Below are positions 9,356-18,991 of a stretch of 64,000 nt of DNA, piece by piece. Source of the DNA: Alteromonadales bacterium alter-6D02 (lineage in GTDB: Bacteria; Pseudomonadota; Gammaproteobacteria; Enterobacterales; Psychrobiaceae); assembly GCA_002835545.1 (NCBI GenBank), contig PIZK01000014.1:186001-250000 (forward strand), in the 5' to 3' direction. The position numbers were made by a program, and so were the translations under genes. Numbering within the stretch: the stretch's first letter is position 1; each line of letters opens with the position of its first letter. Below the pieces are notes generated by a model. The model was not told the origin of the DNA, did no database searches, and saw only the letters and a program-made list of their open reading frames with translations.

Positions 9356-9577
9356 ATCACCGCCTCAACCGAGAACAGCTCTTTGCCTTTATACGTATTC
9401 GTACTCCTTCATTCTAGTATAGTCATTGTTACTAGCGAGACAGAATCAGACTCACTTTATACCAACTCTTTGTAGTTAAATGGCTCACTTAGTTATAAAG
9501 AAAACGCCGCCATCATTCGTATGAGACCGTAAAAGTAATCAGTTGTTAATGACAATTGGGATAACGACAATAAACAC

Positions 9578-9614
9578 AAAAAAGCCTCGAATAGAGACTA
9601 TTCAAGGCTTTTTT
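9578..9614 (-). terminator. Bidirectional terminator after fkpA
   Basis: AAAAAAGCCT (9578-9587) with GAATAG (9589-9594) pairs with CTATTC (9598-9603) and AGGCTTTTTT (9605-9614). T-runs on both strands. The remaining 309-base gap (9356-9664) between the diguanylate cyclase and fkpA shows no gene. Confidence 0.85.
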
Positions 9615-9664
9615 CATCACATTTTTAGGCTCGATAAACTTAAAATTTACAGCCTTAATGAATA

Positions 9665-10450
9665 TTAGTGCGCGTGTCCGGCATGAGCGTCTGCTTTAGC
9701 TTCTACTGCATCGGCTGCTGCAACTTCGATTAATTCCACTTCAAACACAAGCGTTGAGTGAGCAGGAATACCGTTTGTGCCACGCTCACCGTACGCTAAC
9801 TCTGAAGGAATTGTAAACTCAAATTTAGCACCAGGACTCATTAGTTGCACACCTTCAGTCCAGCCTGCGATGACGCCGCCTAATGGGAAGGTTGCAGGTT
9901 GGCCACGGTCATATGAGCTATCAAATTTTGTACCGTCAGTTAATGTACCTTTATAGTGAACTGTTACGCTATCAGCAGCGGTAGGTTTAGCACCCTCACC
10001 TGCTTGAATTACTTTATATTGTAATCCTGACTCAGTCACTGTGACGCCTTCTTTTTTAGCGTTTTCAGCTAAGTAAGCAATGCCAGCATCTTTCGCTTTA
10101 GCCGCATCTTCTTCTGCTTTAGCCGCACGAACTTCATTAATTTTCTTATCAAAAGCCATTAACGCTTCACGCGTCTGCTCTTCTGTCAATTGAGCGTTAT
10201 TTGCAATTGCATCGGTGAAACCTTTAACGATTAGTTCTTTATCAGTTTCAACGCCAATTTCTTTTTGCTGCTCAATACTTTTATTAATGTAAGTTGCAAC
10301 AGAAACACCAATCGCGTAAGCCGCTTTTTGATCTTCATTTTTAAACTCAACAACTTTAGGTTCAGCTGGCTTTTCAACTTTCTCAGCGTTACACGCTGTC
10401 ACTGCAAAAAGGGCTGCTGCGACTGTAGAAATCTTTAACATTTTATTCAT
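9665..10450 (-). CDS. fkpA: FKBP-type peptidyl-prolyl isomerase, lipoprotein, FkpA-like
   Basis: 261 residues. A lipoprotein signal ends in AVTAC with Cys20 as the acylation site, unlike soluble periplasmic E. coli FkpA. Residues 35-130 form the helical dimerisation domain (KAAYAIGVSVATYINKS...), followed by the FKBP domain at about 140-248 (VTVHYKGTLTDGTKFDSSYD; FTIPSELAYGERG). It catalyses proline isomerisation and acts as a chaperone in the envelope. The C-terminal tail is histidine-rich (DAHAGHAH), a possible metal-binding extension. Start ATG at 10450 has AAAGG upstream. Gene order with slyX, yheV, yheS supports fkpA orthology. Confidence 0.93.
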   Translation of the reverse strand: MNKMLKISTVAAALFAVTACNAEKVEKPAEPKVVEFKNEDQKAAYAIGVSVATYINKSIEQQKEIGVETDKELIVKGFTDAIANNAQLTEEQTREALMAFDKKINEVRAAKAEEDAAKAKDAGIAYLAENAKKEGVTVTESGLQYKVIQAGEGAKPTAADSVTVHYKGTLTDGTKFDSSYDRGQPATFPLGGVIAGWTEGVQLMSPGAKFEFTIPSELAYGERGTNGIPAHSTLVFEVELIEVAAADAVEAKADAHAGHAH

Positions 10451-10658
10451 GAAACTACCTTTATAATTTTATCCATGCGCTGAATTAAACAGCTGCTATC
10501 GTGGTCAATATGTTTTATCGATGCTGTTTATGCCATACTCACCCTATTGGGTTCAAGCTTTTTACAAAGATAAATGTTGATTGCACTGCTTTTGCGCCAT
10601 ATTATCAATGATATCGACAACTCATCCCCCTATTGATTACAAAGACTGGCAAAAGTTC

Positions 10659-11633
10659 ATGCGTAAACAAATATTATTGGCACTCTCAGCGATCTTAATG
10701 ATTGCCTGCACTCAGCAAGATACTCCAACAAAAATGTGGGAGCATGCGACTGATGGTGCATTAGCTGCTGATATTGCACAAGACGGCTCTTTAGCATTAG
10801 TCTCATCGAGCTTTCACGATATCATCTTGTGGGACTTAGACGATAACAGTCAAAAACATCGTTGGGCACAGGGAGATGAGAACCTCGTTCTTTTTACCTC
10901 ACTTTCGCCAAACAACAAATATGCCGTCACCGCGGAAAAAGACTCCTTTGCAGTCTGGGATGTCGAGTCAGGCAAGTCATTAACCTATACAAAACTACGT
11001 GAATCTAATATCCGTGATATCGTTATTTCAAATGATGGCGATGTACTTTACGGTAAAGTCAATGGTGTCGTCGTACACGTTAACATCTTTAGCGGACGAC
11101 GTATTGAGTTCTTAGGTCATAGCGAAAAAATCAATTCTGTTGCCCTATCGCCAAATGGTCGCTACGCGTTAACTGGCGGCAGTGATTATGTTGCACTCTT
11201 CTGGGATACAAAAACTGCACAAGTCATTCATCGCTTTATTCATCCGTCACGCATCACTAAAGTAGCTTTAGATCCACAAGGACGCTTTGCATTTAGTGCC
11301 GGAAGTCAGCGTCAATCAAGTATTTGGGATTTAAAATCAGGTAAAGAGATTAGCCGTCTGCAGTACCAATCACGCTCGCGAGTATTCAGTGCCGTGCGTT
11401 TTTCAAATGACGGTAGTGAATTATTTACCGGCAGCCCAGGGCGGTTATTAAATCGCTGGGATGTCAGCACTGGCCAGCAGCTCGAACAATGGACAATTAC
11501 CCCGCGTAAAGACTCTCGCCCAGTTAGCTCGGTAATTTTTGCCATTAGTGAATCAAAATCAGGTACAATCATCACCGAAAGTAGCTCAGGCTATGCAGAG
11601 TTTTGGACCCCTACGCCAAGCCAACCCCAGTAA
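10659..11633 (+). CDS. WD40-repeat lipoprotein
   Basis: 324 residues from the chosen ATG at 10659, which creates a clean lipoprotein signal (MRKQILLALSAILMIAC, lipobox ending in Cys17). An upstream in-frame ATG at 10581 would bury the signal and is less likely. The mature part contains about seven WD40-type blades, recognisable by GH..INSVALSPNGRYALTGG near residue 160 and repeated W-D endings (ILWDLDDN, AVWDVESG, LFWDTKTA, SIWDLKSG, NRWDVSTG). It should fold as a beta propeller anchored to a membrane and act in protein binding; partner unknown. It is divergent from fkpA and lies 9 bases before slyX, probably co-transcribed. Confidence 0.88.
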   Translation: MRKQILLALSAILMIACTQQDTPTKMWEHATDGALAADIAQDGSLALVSSSFHDIILWDLDDNSQKHRWAQGDENLVLFTSLSPNNKYAVTAEKDSFAVWDVESGKSLTYTKLRESNIRDIVISNDGDVLYGKVNGVVVHVNIFSGRRIEFLGHSEKINSVALSPNGRYALTGGSDYVALFWDTKTAQVIHRFIHPSRITKVALDPQGRFAFSAGSQRQSSIWDLKSGKEISRLQYQSRSRVFSAVRFSNDGSELFTGSPGRLLNRWDVSTGQQLEQWTITPRKDSRPVSSVIFAISESKSGTIITESSSGYAEFWTPTPSQPQ

Positions 11634-11642
11634 GAGAAGACC

Positions 11643-11855
11643 ATGAACGAAACAACACAAAGGCTTGACGATTTAGAAATGAAAGTCGCCTTTCAAGAAG
11701 ATACTATCAATACACTCAGTGATGAGATTGCACTATTAAATGAGTTAATCGACCGCCAGCGCACTCAACTTGAATATCTGGCGACCCGTTTAGGGGAAAT
11801 GTCACAGCCACCACTTGGCGCGCAAACACCAGAGCCACCACCGCCACACTATTAA
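11643..11855 (+). CDS. slyX: SlyX family protein
   Basis: 70 residues: an N-terminal coiled coil of heptads (RLDDLEMKVAFQEDTINTLSD...) and a proline-rich, PPHY-ending tail, both diagnostic for SlyX. The function is not established in any species. It follows the WD40 lipoprotein with a short gap and precedes the oppositely oriented yheV, matching fkpA-slyX-yheV linkage in enterobacteria. Confidence 0.93.
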   Translation: MNETTQRLDDLEMKVAFQEDTINTLSDEIALLNELIDRQRTQLEYLATRLGEMSQPPLGAQTPEPPPPHY

Positions 11856-11866
11856 GCCCAACCCGT

Positions 11867-12070
11867 TTAAGGTTTAAATACCCCAATCACTTGTTGTGGT
11901 TGGGTTGTTGCTTGAGCCACTGACTCTTCCACTTGCGATTGCTTATGGCCACACTCAACACATTCAATCTTTTCTACGTCATTCTCTTTATATAACATTA
12001 AGCTATCTAACTCATGACACTTTGGGCACTTGGCTCCAGCAATAAAGCGTTTTTTGCGTTGCAGCGACAT
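11867..12070 (-). CDS. yheV: YheV family zinc-ribbon protein
   Basis: About 67 residues from the ATG at 12070, which has GGAG 7 bases upstream; a longer frame starting at 12109 lacks a ribosome site. Two CxxC pairs (CPKCHE and CVECGH) form a zinc ribbon. The N-terminus KKRFIAGAKCPKC is the family hallmark (DUF2387/YheV). Function unknown. Convergent with slyX, as its E. coli counterpart lies in the same cluster. Confidence 0.9.
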   Translation of the reverse strand: MSLQRKKRFIAGAKCPKCHELDSLMLYKENDVEKIECVECGHKQSQVEESVAQATTQPQQVIGVFKP

Positions 12071-12251
12071 TATCTTTCTCCGACTAAATTTATAGCCCCA
12101 TGGTAACATAAGTGCTTAGTGATGCGAGGGCGTGATGGCCTGACGAGGTTGAGTTTTGTCCAATTGACAAGTTTAAAAGGGCAACACACTCTAGGTTAAC
12201 AGCCCCATTTGCGGTATCATCTTCGCTAATTTCCCCTATAGATTTTTCGTG

Positions 12252-14201
12252 ATGATAGTTTTAAAAGATTTACAATTACTGCGCGGCGGCAAAGAGTTAC
12301 TAAAAGAAGCCAATGCCACCATTTATCCGGGTAGCAAAGCTGGTTTAGTGGGTGCTAATGGCTGTGGTAAATCGAGCTTATTTGCGTTAATTCGTGGTGA
12401 ACTTCATCAAGATTTGGGCGACTTTACCATGCCATCTCAATGGCAAATTGCCTGGGTGAAACAAGAAACCCCATCCATGGAAACCAGCGCCCTTGATTAT
12501 TGTATCGATGGCGATAGCCAGTATCGCGAATTTGAGCGCCGTTTAAAAATCGCAGAGCAGCAGGATGATGGTCACGAGATTGCAGAAATGCATGCCGCCA
12601 TTGATAACATCAACGGCTATAGCATTGCTGCGCGTGCAGGCGAGTTACTTCACGGCTTAGGTTTTAGTGACGCCCAACTATCTTTACCCGTCTCTAGTTT
12701 TTCCGGTGGATGGCGCATGCGTTTAAATTTAGCGCAAGCATTACTTTGTCGCTCAGACTTACTATTACTCGATGAACCAACCAACCACCTTGATTTAGAT
12801 ACAGTGCTATGGCTTGAGAAATGGCTGCAAAGTTATCCGGGCACCTTAATTTTGATATCTCATGACCGCGACTTTCTTGATAACGTGGTTGATCAGATTA
12901 TTCATGTCGAACAACAAACAACCTTTAGTTACAGCGGTAACTACAGTGCGTTCGAAAAACTGCGTAGTGAAAAGCTCGCTCTGCAACAAAGTATGTTTGA
13001 GAAACAGCAAAAAGAACGTGCGCACATGCAAAGCTTTGTGGACCGCTTCCGCTATAAAGCCAGTAAAGCCAAGCAAGCACAAAGTCGCTTAAAAGCTTTG
13101 GAAAAGTTAGAACAAATTGGTCCAGCCCACGTTGATAGCCAATTTAGCTTTAAGTTTTTTCAACCAGACCAGTTACCAACCCCATTAATCCAAATGGAAA
13201 AGTTATCTGCTGGCTATGGCGACATAGAAATCCTTAAATCTATTAAGCTTAATTTAGTACCCGGTTCGCGGATCGGTTTACTTGGACGTAATGGCGCTGG
13301 TAAATCAACGCTCATAAAACTGCTAGCCGGAGAATTAGAGCAACAATCAGGGAAACTCGTGCGTGCAGGCGACTTGACCATTGGTTATTTTGCTCAGCAC
13401 CAGTTAGACTCCTTACGCAAACAAGATACAGCCCTAGAGCATATGGTGCGATTAGCGCCTGACAAAACCGAACAGGAATTACGAAACTACCTTGGTAGCT
13501 TTGGTTTTACTGGTGACATGGCCACTGCGGTTATCGCGCCATTTTCTGGTGGCGAAAAGGCTCGCCTAGCTTTAGCCATCCTAACTTGGCAGCGCCCTAA
13601 CCTATTGTTACTCGATGAGCCAACCAATCATCTTGATTTAGAAATGCGCTTGGCCTTAACCATGTCTTTACAAAACTTCACCGGGGCGATGGTAATTGTA
13701 TCGCATGACCGTCACTTATTGCGGGCAACGACAGATGATTTCTACCTTGTCGATAACAAACAGGTAGAGCCTTTCAATGGGGATCTGGATGACTATCATC
13801 AATGGCTAAGTGAACAGCAAAAAGAACAACGCAATGCCGATAAACTTGCTATTGCCAGTGAAAAACCAACTCAACCCACGACCAATAAGAAGATAAACCG
13901 CCAAGATCAAAAGCGTAAGCAGGCTGAGTTTAGAGCCAGCATTCAGCCACTGAAAAAGCAATTTGATAAAGTTGATAAGCAGATGGAAAAGCAACAACAA
14001 CAGCTAGCTAGCATCGAAGAACAATTGGCTGATGTATCATTGTATCAAGCTGAGAATAAAAGCAAGCTTGCCCCGTTGCTACAACAGCAAGGTGAATTAA
14101 AATCGTCCCTTGAAGAGCTTGAAATGGATTGGCTAGAATTACAAGAACAAATCGAAGAGAAGCAAGCAGCTTTCGATAAGGAAATGAGCAATGAAGCTTA
14201 G
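12252..14201 (+). CDS. yheS: ABC-F family ATPase YheS
   Basis: 649 residues from the ATG at 12252 (a GTG one codon earlier is possible). Two ABC cassettes: Walker A GANGCGKSS near residue 35 with signature FSGGWRMRLNLAQAL, and second Walker A GRNGAGKST near 346 with FSGGEKARLALA; both have LLLDEPTNHLDL Walker B. No transmembrane region. A charged coiled-coil tail occupies about 530-650. ABC-F proteins act on ribosomes. Its stop overlaps the next gene by 11 bases. Confidence 0.96.
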   Translation: MIVLKDLQLLRGGKELLKEANATIYPGSKAGLVGANGCGKSSLFALIRGELHQDLGDFTMPSQWQIAWVKQETPSMETSALDYCIDGDSQYREFERRLKIAEQQDDGHEIAEMHAAIDNINGYSIAARAGELLHGLGFSDAQLSLPVSSFSGGWRMRLNLAQALLCRSDLLLLDEPTNHLDLDTVLWLEKWLQSYPGTLILISHDRDFLDNVVDQIIHVEQQTTFSYSGNYSAFEKLRSEKLALQQSMFEKQQKERAHMQSFVDRFRYKASKAKQAQSRLKALEKLEQIGPAHVDSQFSFKFFQPDQLPTPLIQMEKLSAGYGDIEILKSIKLNLVPGSRIGLLGRNGAGKSTLIKLLAGELEQQSGKLVRAGDLTIGYFAQHQLDSLRKQDTALEHMVRLAPDKTEQELRNYLGSFGFTGDMATAVIAPFSGGEKARLALAILTWQRPNLLLLDEPTNHLDLEMRLALTMSLQNFTGAMVIVSHDRHLLRATTDDFYLVDNKQVEPFNGDLDDYHQWLSEQQKEQRNADKLAIASEKPTQPTTNKKINRQDQKRKQAEFRASIQPLKKQFDKVDKQMEKQQQQLASIEEQLADVSLYQAENKSKLAPLLQQQGELKSSLEELEMDWLELQEQIEEKQAAFDKEMSNEA

Positions 14202-14664
14202 TAGCGATGAGTTGTGGCAATATAGCCTTACCCACTACCCTAATGTCGAAAAGCTATTAATTGAACTGCAAGATACTTACCAGCTCAATGTTAACCTATT
14301 GCTGCTATGTGGCTATGCGCAATCTCTTGGTTGTGCTATTGATGAATTTCAGCTTCAAGAGTTAGTTAGCGAATCACACAGCTGGAATAAACGCCTCACG
14401 TCACCGTTTCGGGCGCTGAGGCGTTCATTAAAAGTTGAGCTTTCAGCCGAGCAATATCAAGATATGTTGACCATGGAATTAGCGCTTGAGCAAGAAGAAC
14501 AATGGCGTTTAATTAATAGCCTACCGGAATTACCTAATAACAACCCGGAAGCGCAAGCGAATATTCTAGGCTGTTTAATCGCTAGTGGTGTCGCTCTTGA
14601 GAACTTATCATCAGACCACTTGAATCAGCTATTTGCCATCGGGCAGCCACCAGCCCGACATTAA
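14191..14664 (+). CDS. TIGR02444 / DUF2390 family protein
   Basis: 157 residues, helical, beginning MKLSSDELWQYSLTHYPN. The pattern LWxYSLxxYPxxE...LLLLCGYAQ and W....SPFRALRR fits the uncharacterised TIGR02444 family that sits beside yheS in many gammaproteobacteria. It overlaps the end of yheS by 11 bases, so translation is likely coupled. Function unknown. Confidence 0.8.
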   Translation: MKLSSDELWQYSLTHYPNVEKLLIELQDTYQLNVNLLLLCGYAQSLGCAIDEFQLQELVSESHSWNKRLTSPFRALRRSLKVELSAEQYQDMLTMELALEQEEQWRLINSLPELPNNNPEAQANILGCLIASGVALENLSSDHLNQLFAIGQPPARH

Positions 14665-14761
14665 GTCTTAAGCGTCGCTATGGATGCCAATAGGCTTAGC
14701 TGACAAAATTTGCTATATTATAACTTCGTTTTAAGATTTATTGATGTTGTACTGATCCGTT

Positions 14762-15754
14762 ATGCACAAGCCAAGTAAGTTTAAGCCAGCATGGTGGGCG
14801 CGCAATCCGCACGTTCAAACTATTTTTGCCGATCTATTAACCAGCCGTAATAAGCCTCTAGGAACCAATCAACGTCTCGAATTAGATGATGGTGACTTTG
14901 TCGACTTGGTCTGGACCGATGAAATCAACCAAGATTATCAAGGTCCCTTAGTTGTCCTTTTTCATGGTTTAGAAGGCTCATTAAAGTCTCATTACGCCTA
15001 CCGCTTGCTCAAATCACTCAAGCAACATCAGTGGCCCGGTGTGATGATGCATTTTCGCGGATGCTCCGGTGAACCCAATCGTTTACCACGAGCTTATCAT
15101 TCTGGTGAAACCGACGACCCTCGTTTTTTTATTGAATACTTAACTAAGCGCTTCCCAAAAGCCCGACTTTACGCTGTAGGCTATAGCTTAGGGGGCAACA
15201 TGCTATTAAAGTATTTAGGTAAATATCAGGATGACTCACTGATTACTGCAGCTGTTTCTATCTCCCCACCATTGGATTTATCCGCCTGTGAAAAGCGCTT
15301 AAAGACTGGCTTTTCGCGAGTTTATCAAACTCACTTACTCAAGCGCATGAAACGTAATTTAAAGAAGAAGTTGCAACAAATGCCCGAGCTAAGCCAGCAT
15401 ATTTTATGTGGTCACAACTTAAATTTAATCACTAACTTTAAATCCTTTGATCAACTCGTGACTGCCCCATTGCATGGCTTTGATAATGCTGACGATTACT
15501 ATCAAAAGTCCAGTGCGATGCAATACTTAAAGACTATATCCGTACCGAGTTTAATCCTGCATGCTGCTGATGATCCATTTATGACACATGCGGTGATCCC
15601 AGAACACTCACAACTATCCAATAACATTGAGTATGAGCTATGTGCCAAAGGTGGTCACGTAGGCTTTATTGAAGGTAAATACCCATGGCGTCCTAAGTTT
15701 TATATTGAGCAGCGTATTGCTGAGTTTTTCAAGCAATTAGATGCTGCTTTTTAA
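14762..15754 (+). CDS. yheT: Alpha/beta hydrolase YheT (AB-hydrolase 4 family)
   Basis: 330 residues with the strings typical of YheT: VVLFHGLEGSLKSHYA, MMHFRGCSGEPNRL, YHSGETDD. The nucleophile is Ser142 in GYSLGG; the acid is in HAADDPFM and the histidine in KGGHVGF near the end, giving a full catalytic triad. The physiological substrate is not known; family members are esterase-like. It lies between the TIGR02444 gene and DUF3187, preserving the E. coli yheS-yheT-yheU order. Confidence 0.95.
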   Translation: MHKPSKFKPAWWARNPHVQTIFADLLTSRNKPLGTNQRLELDDGDFVDLVWTDEINQDYQGPLVVLFHGLEGSLKSHYAYRLLKSLKQHQWPGVMMHFRGCSGEPNRLPRAYHSGETDDPRFFIEYLTKRFPKARLYAVGYSLGGNMLLKYLGKYQDDSLITAAVSISPPLDLSACEKRLKTGFSRVYQTHLLKRMKRNLKKKLQQMPELSQHILCGHNLNLITNFKSFDQLVTAPLHGFDNADDYYQKSSAMQYLKTISVPSLILHAADDPFMTHAVIPEHSQLSNNIEYELCAKGGHVGFIEGKYPWRPKFYIEQRIAEFFKQLDAAF

Positions 15755-15780
15755 ACATCATGACTACCAAGGACCCCTTC

Positions 15781-16755
15781 ATGAGGTTAATACTTTTAAT
15801 TGTTGCATTACTTTACTTTCAAACAGCATCTGCCGACGTAGCTCCAAGAACGACAGCCACTCCCCTTCCCGGCGCGGGGCCTTTTGAAATAAGAACACAA
15901 TCGCCAATTCAAAGCTTGCGCTATTCAGTTAAAATCAGAGACCCTAGACGCGAGAATGTTCCTCATAATAGCTATTGGGCCTATATCAATTCAGCGAGTA
16001 TCTGGACTCATTCCGATGAGTATTCAATGGATTACTATACCTCTGACTATCAACTGGGGTGGCAGCGTGAATGGCAATACGGCTTAAAAACGGAGCTGGC
16101 CTTTACCCAACGTAATACCAACTTGGTCAAGTTAGACCAGCTAACCTTAAGTTTTCATAAAGCATTCGGCCTATCGCAAAACGGCCGTGACCGTGTGCCT
16201 AAGCATCAATATACTTACTGGTTTCGCGACTATGACATCAACGAAACAGGCTTCAAAAACAATATATTCTCACGAGCGGTAGAGTTTTATATTTCTAAAA
16301 ATCTCTATCAAGATAAAACACAATCGCTATCAATTGGCCACATTAGCCATTATGAAGAACAGTCAGGACATCGTGGGTGGGACTTTGCCGGCCAGATTGA
16401 TTATTACTACTCGTTTAATGAGTATCACCAGCTCTATGCCTCGTTGGCTCATAGCCGCTTTCATTCAGAAAACTTTTTTAAGCTCCCCCTTAAAGATGAA
16501 CTTAGCACGCTGGGGCTCAGTTATGAATATCAACCCACCAGCGACCGCTCTTGGGTGGTTCAATATCTACTTAACGAAGGCGCAACGAAAAAGCTTGGTC
16601 AGCTAGGCCAGCTTAGCCATGAACTTCTCCTTGGTCATCGCTGGATTATAGATAATCATCAGCTTGAAGTGGCCATGATAGAAAACCTAATTAACCCTGA
16701 TAATAGTGCTGATATCGCCTTTTCTATTGTCTATCGTTATAAGCCAAATTTATGA
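15781..16755 (+). CDS. DUF3187 family exported protein, probable outer-membrane barrel
   Basis: 324 residues from the ATG at 15781, which has AAGGA 7 bases upstream and starts a signal peptide ([17 protein letters not shown]). An ATG at 15760 is the longer option. The sequence [19 protein letters not shown] is the DUF3187 start as I recall the family. The mature part is rich in Y, W and alternating strands and ends in VYRYKPNL, consistent with a beta barrel. Function unknown. It is inserted between yheT and yheU, with its stop overlapping the yheU start by four bases. Confidence 0.75.
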   Translation: MRLILLIVALLYFQTASADVAPRTTATPLPGAGPFEIRTQSPIQSLRYSVKIRDPRRENVPHNSYWAYINSASIWTHSDEYSMDYYTSDYQLGWQREWQYGLKTELAFTQRNTNLVKLDQLTLSFHKAFGLSQNGRDRVPKHQYTYWFRDYDINETGFKNNIFSRAVEFYISKNLYQDKTQSLSIGHISHYEEQSGHRGWDFAGQIDYYYSFNEYHQLYASLAHSRFHSENFFKLPLKDELSTLGLSYEYQPTSDRSWVVQYLLNEGATKKLGQLGQLSHELLLGHRWIIDNHQLEVAMIENLINPDNSADIAFSIVYRYKPNL

Positions 16756-16988
16756 TAATTCCGTTTCAACAACTTGACCCTGACACCCTAGATAATCTAT
16801 TAAGCGAACATGTATTACGTGAAGGCACTGATTATGGAGAATCCGAAGTGCCTCTGGCGAGTAAAATCGCGCAGCTCAAGCAGCAGCTAATCAACCAAGA
16901 GATCGTTTTGGTTTATTCTGAACTTCATGAGTCAGTTAATTTAATCCCTGCCGCCCAGTTTAATCAAGCTCAAGAAAATCAGGAGTAA
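16752..16988 (+). CDS. yheU: YheU family protein (UPF0270)
   Basis: 78 residues with near-identity to the family core: [27 protein letters not shown] and [14 protein letters not shown]. Function unknown. The ATGA overlap with the DUF3187 stop indicates coupling. It has a short charged C-terminal extension over E. coli YheU. Confidence 0.95.
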   Translation: MIIPFQQLDPDTLDNLLSEHVLREGTDYGESEVPLASKIAQLKQQLINQEIVLVYSELHESVNLIPAAQFNQAQENQE

Positions 16989-16993
16989 TAACC

Positions 16994-17863
16994 ATGCCCA
17001 CTTCATCCATGATTCAGGGATATTGGCGTTTAGCGCAATGGAAACTTTCACCAACTCAATGTCTAGACTTTGTAAAACAGCACCTTGATTTAGGTATTTC
17101 AACGGTCGACCATGCTCCTGTTTATGGTCAATCAAGCTGTGAGCGCCTATTTGGCCAAGCATTAGCTCTTGAACCAAGCGTGCGTCAGCAATTACAAATT
17201 ATCACTAAATGCGGTATTCAGGGCGGTAATACCGACCAAGGAACGGTCGCCCATTATTTTAGTCAGCTACCACAAATCATTCAGTCAGCCGAAGACTCAT
17301 TAACTCGGTTAGGCATTGAACAAATCGATATCTTTTTGCTCCATCGTCCTGACTTATTAATGGATGCTGATGAAACGGCTCATGTACTTGAATCATTACA
17401 AAAAAGTGGAAAGATTAAACATATTGGCGTATCAAACTTTAGTAACAGCCAATTTTCATTATTACAATCTCGTTTATCTGCACCGCTGATCACTAACCAA
17501 ATTGAAATAAACCCAATTAATTTACAAGCCACAGAAGACGGCAGTTTAGATTTCTTACAGCAACATAATGTTCGCCCGATGGCGTGGTCGTGCCTTGCTG
17601 GCGGGGATATTTTTAATAGTCAGCAACCCAGTGTCATTCGCTTGCGAGAGACACTAAGTCAAGTACAACAAGAGATTGGCGCTGATAATATCGAACAAGT
17701 GGTTTACGCTTGGGTGTTAAAACTACCAGCGAAACCGATCCCTATTCTAGGCAGCGGTGATATAGCGCGGGTGAAGTCAGCCGTCGCCGCACAACAACTC
17801 AGTTTAACCACCGAGCAGTGGTATCGTATCTGGGGTGCATCCAAAGGTCACGGTGTCGCATAA
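16994..17863 (+). CDS. Aldo/keto reductase, YdhF-like
   Basis: 289 residues, TIM-barrel aldo/keto reductase. Visible motifs are GIxTVDHAPVYG (catalytic Asp and Tyr, near residues 38-44), the lysine in IITKCGI, FLLHRPD (catalytic His), and IGVSNFSNSQF. The overall pattern is close to YdhF-type oxidoreductases, which use NADPH; the carbonyl substrate is unknown. GGAG lies before the ATG. It follows yheU by 5 bases and is probably in the same operon. Confidence 0.9.
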   Translation: MPTSSMIQGYWRLAQWKLSPTQCLDFVKQHLDLGISTVDHAPVYGQSSCERLFGQALALEPSVRQQLQIITKCGIQGGNTDQGTVAHYFSQLPQIIQSAEDSLTRLGIEQIDIFLLHRPDLLMDADETAHVLESLQKSGKIKHIGVSNFSNSQFSLLQSRLSAPLITNQIEINPINLQATEDGSLDFLQQHNVRPMAWSCLAGGDIFNSQQPSVIRLRETLSQVQQEIGADNIEQVVYAWVLKLPAKPIPILGSGDIARVKSAVAAQQLSLTTEQWYRIWGASKGHGVA

Positions 17864-17947
17864 GAATCTCAATAAAGTGGGGTTAAGGTTGACCTTCCCC
17901 CTAATAATTTGTTTATATAGCTGCTTGTTTAACATTTAGGTAACATT

Positions 17948-18844
17948 ATGTCTGAACTTCACCCAATTATTGCCATTACAGGTTCTTCAGGTGCAGGTAC
18001 GTCCACCTCCACCACGGCGTTTAAGCATATCTTTAGAAAGCTTGGGGTGAATGTCGCTTATACCGAAGGCGATAGCTTTCATCGTTATACGCGTCCAGAA
18101 ATGGATTTAGCCATTCGACGCTGTAAGGAAGAGAACAAAAGTCTGTCGTATTTTGGCCCCGAAGCCAATGACTTTGAGTTATTAGAGAACCTGTTTGCTA
18201 CCTATGCCGAAACAGGTACCGGACAAATCAGGCGCTATCTCCACACCTTTGATGAAGCGGTGCCTTACAATCAAATGCCGGGGACTTTTACCCCTTTTCA
18301 AGACTTACCTGAAGACAGTGATATCTTATTCTATGAAGGCCTACACGGCGGTGCGGTCACCGAAGAGAATGATGTGGCGCAGCACGTTGATTTACTCATC
18401 GGCATGGTGCCCATTGTTAATCTAGAATGGATCCAAAAAATTATTCGTGATACCCATGATCGTGGTCACAGCCGTGAAAAAGTGATGGACTCGATTGTGC
18501 GTAGTATGGACGATTACATCAATCATATTACACCGCAATTCTCGCGGACCCATATTAACTTTCAGCGTGTGCCAACCGTTGATACATCAAACCCATTTAG
18601 CGCTAAAGATATTCCAAGCCTTGATGAAAGCTTTGTGGTGATCCGCTTTCGCGGCGTCGAATCAACGGACTTTCCATACTACTTACAAATGATTGAAGGT
18701 TCGTTTATGTCACGCATCAACACCTTGGTCGTACCAGGTGGTAAAATGAAATTAGCGATGGAGCTTATTCTTACTCCAGTGATTCGCCGTATTGTTGAGC
18801 GTAAGCGCTTGGCAGCAGCGGCAGAGGCGAGTAATGGGAAGTAA
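17948..18844 (+). CDS. prkB: Phosphoribulokinase-like protein PrkB
   Basis: 298 residues. P-loop GSSGAGTSTST at residues 12-22, then YTEGDSFHRY and the acid motif YEGLHGG. It matches the PrkB/uridine-kinase-like group that many gammaproteobacteria carry without RuBisCO. ATP-dependent kinase activity is expected; the true substrate in non-autotrophs is not settled. It ends the fkpA-prkB block. The ATG follows a short TAGGTAAC leader. Confidence 0.92.
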   Translation: MSELHPIIAITGSSGAGTSTSTTAFKHIFRKLGVNVAYTEGDSFHRYTRPEMDLAIRRCKEENKSLSYFGPEANDFELLENLFATYAETGTGQIRRYLHTFDEAVPYNQMPGTFTPFQDLPEDSDILFYEGLHGGAVTEENDVAQHVDLLIGMVPIVNLEWIQKIIRDTHDRGHSREKVMDSIVRSMDDYINHITPQFSRTHINFQRVPTVDTSNPFSAKDIPSLDESFVVIRFRGVESTDFPYYLQMIEGSFMSRINTLVVPGGKMKLAMELILTPVIRRIVERKRLAAAAEASNGK

Positions 18845-18906
18845 TCGCTAGTAGGTTAAGCAGATGCACTCTTACTTAACTTCAGTTGAACTAACATCAG
18901 ATAAGG

Positions 18907-18978
18907 CAGTGTCGTCCTGAATGGGTTTTGTGCAGCACGACACTGTTTAAAAGATCCCGGCTAAAACACTGCCGGAAT
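18907..18978. repeat. Two adjacent hairpins downstream of prkB
   Basis: First hairpin: CAGTGTCGT (18907-18915) with ACGACACTG (18937-18945). Second: CCGGC (18957-18961) with GCCGG (18971-18975), extended by AT/AT, in a GATCCCGGC...GCCGGAATGACG context that resembles small palindromic repeats scattered in many proteobacterial genomes. Neither has a good T-run. Lies in the convergent gap between prkB and the DUF1338 gene. Confidence 0.5.
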
Positions 18979-18991
18979 GACGCGAGGTCAG

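Noticed and set aside
9450-9490. Fourth copy of the palindromic repeat (TACCAACTC at about 9460)
   Set aside because: Only one arm is recognisable; no inverted partner at the expected distance.
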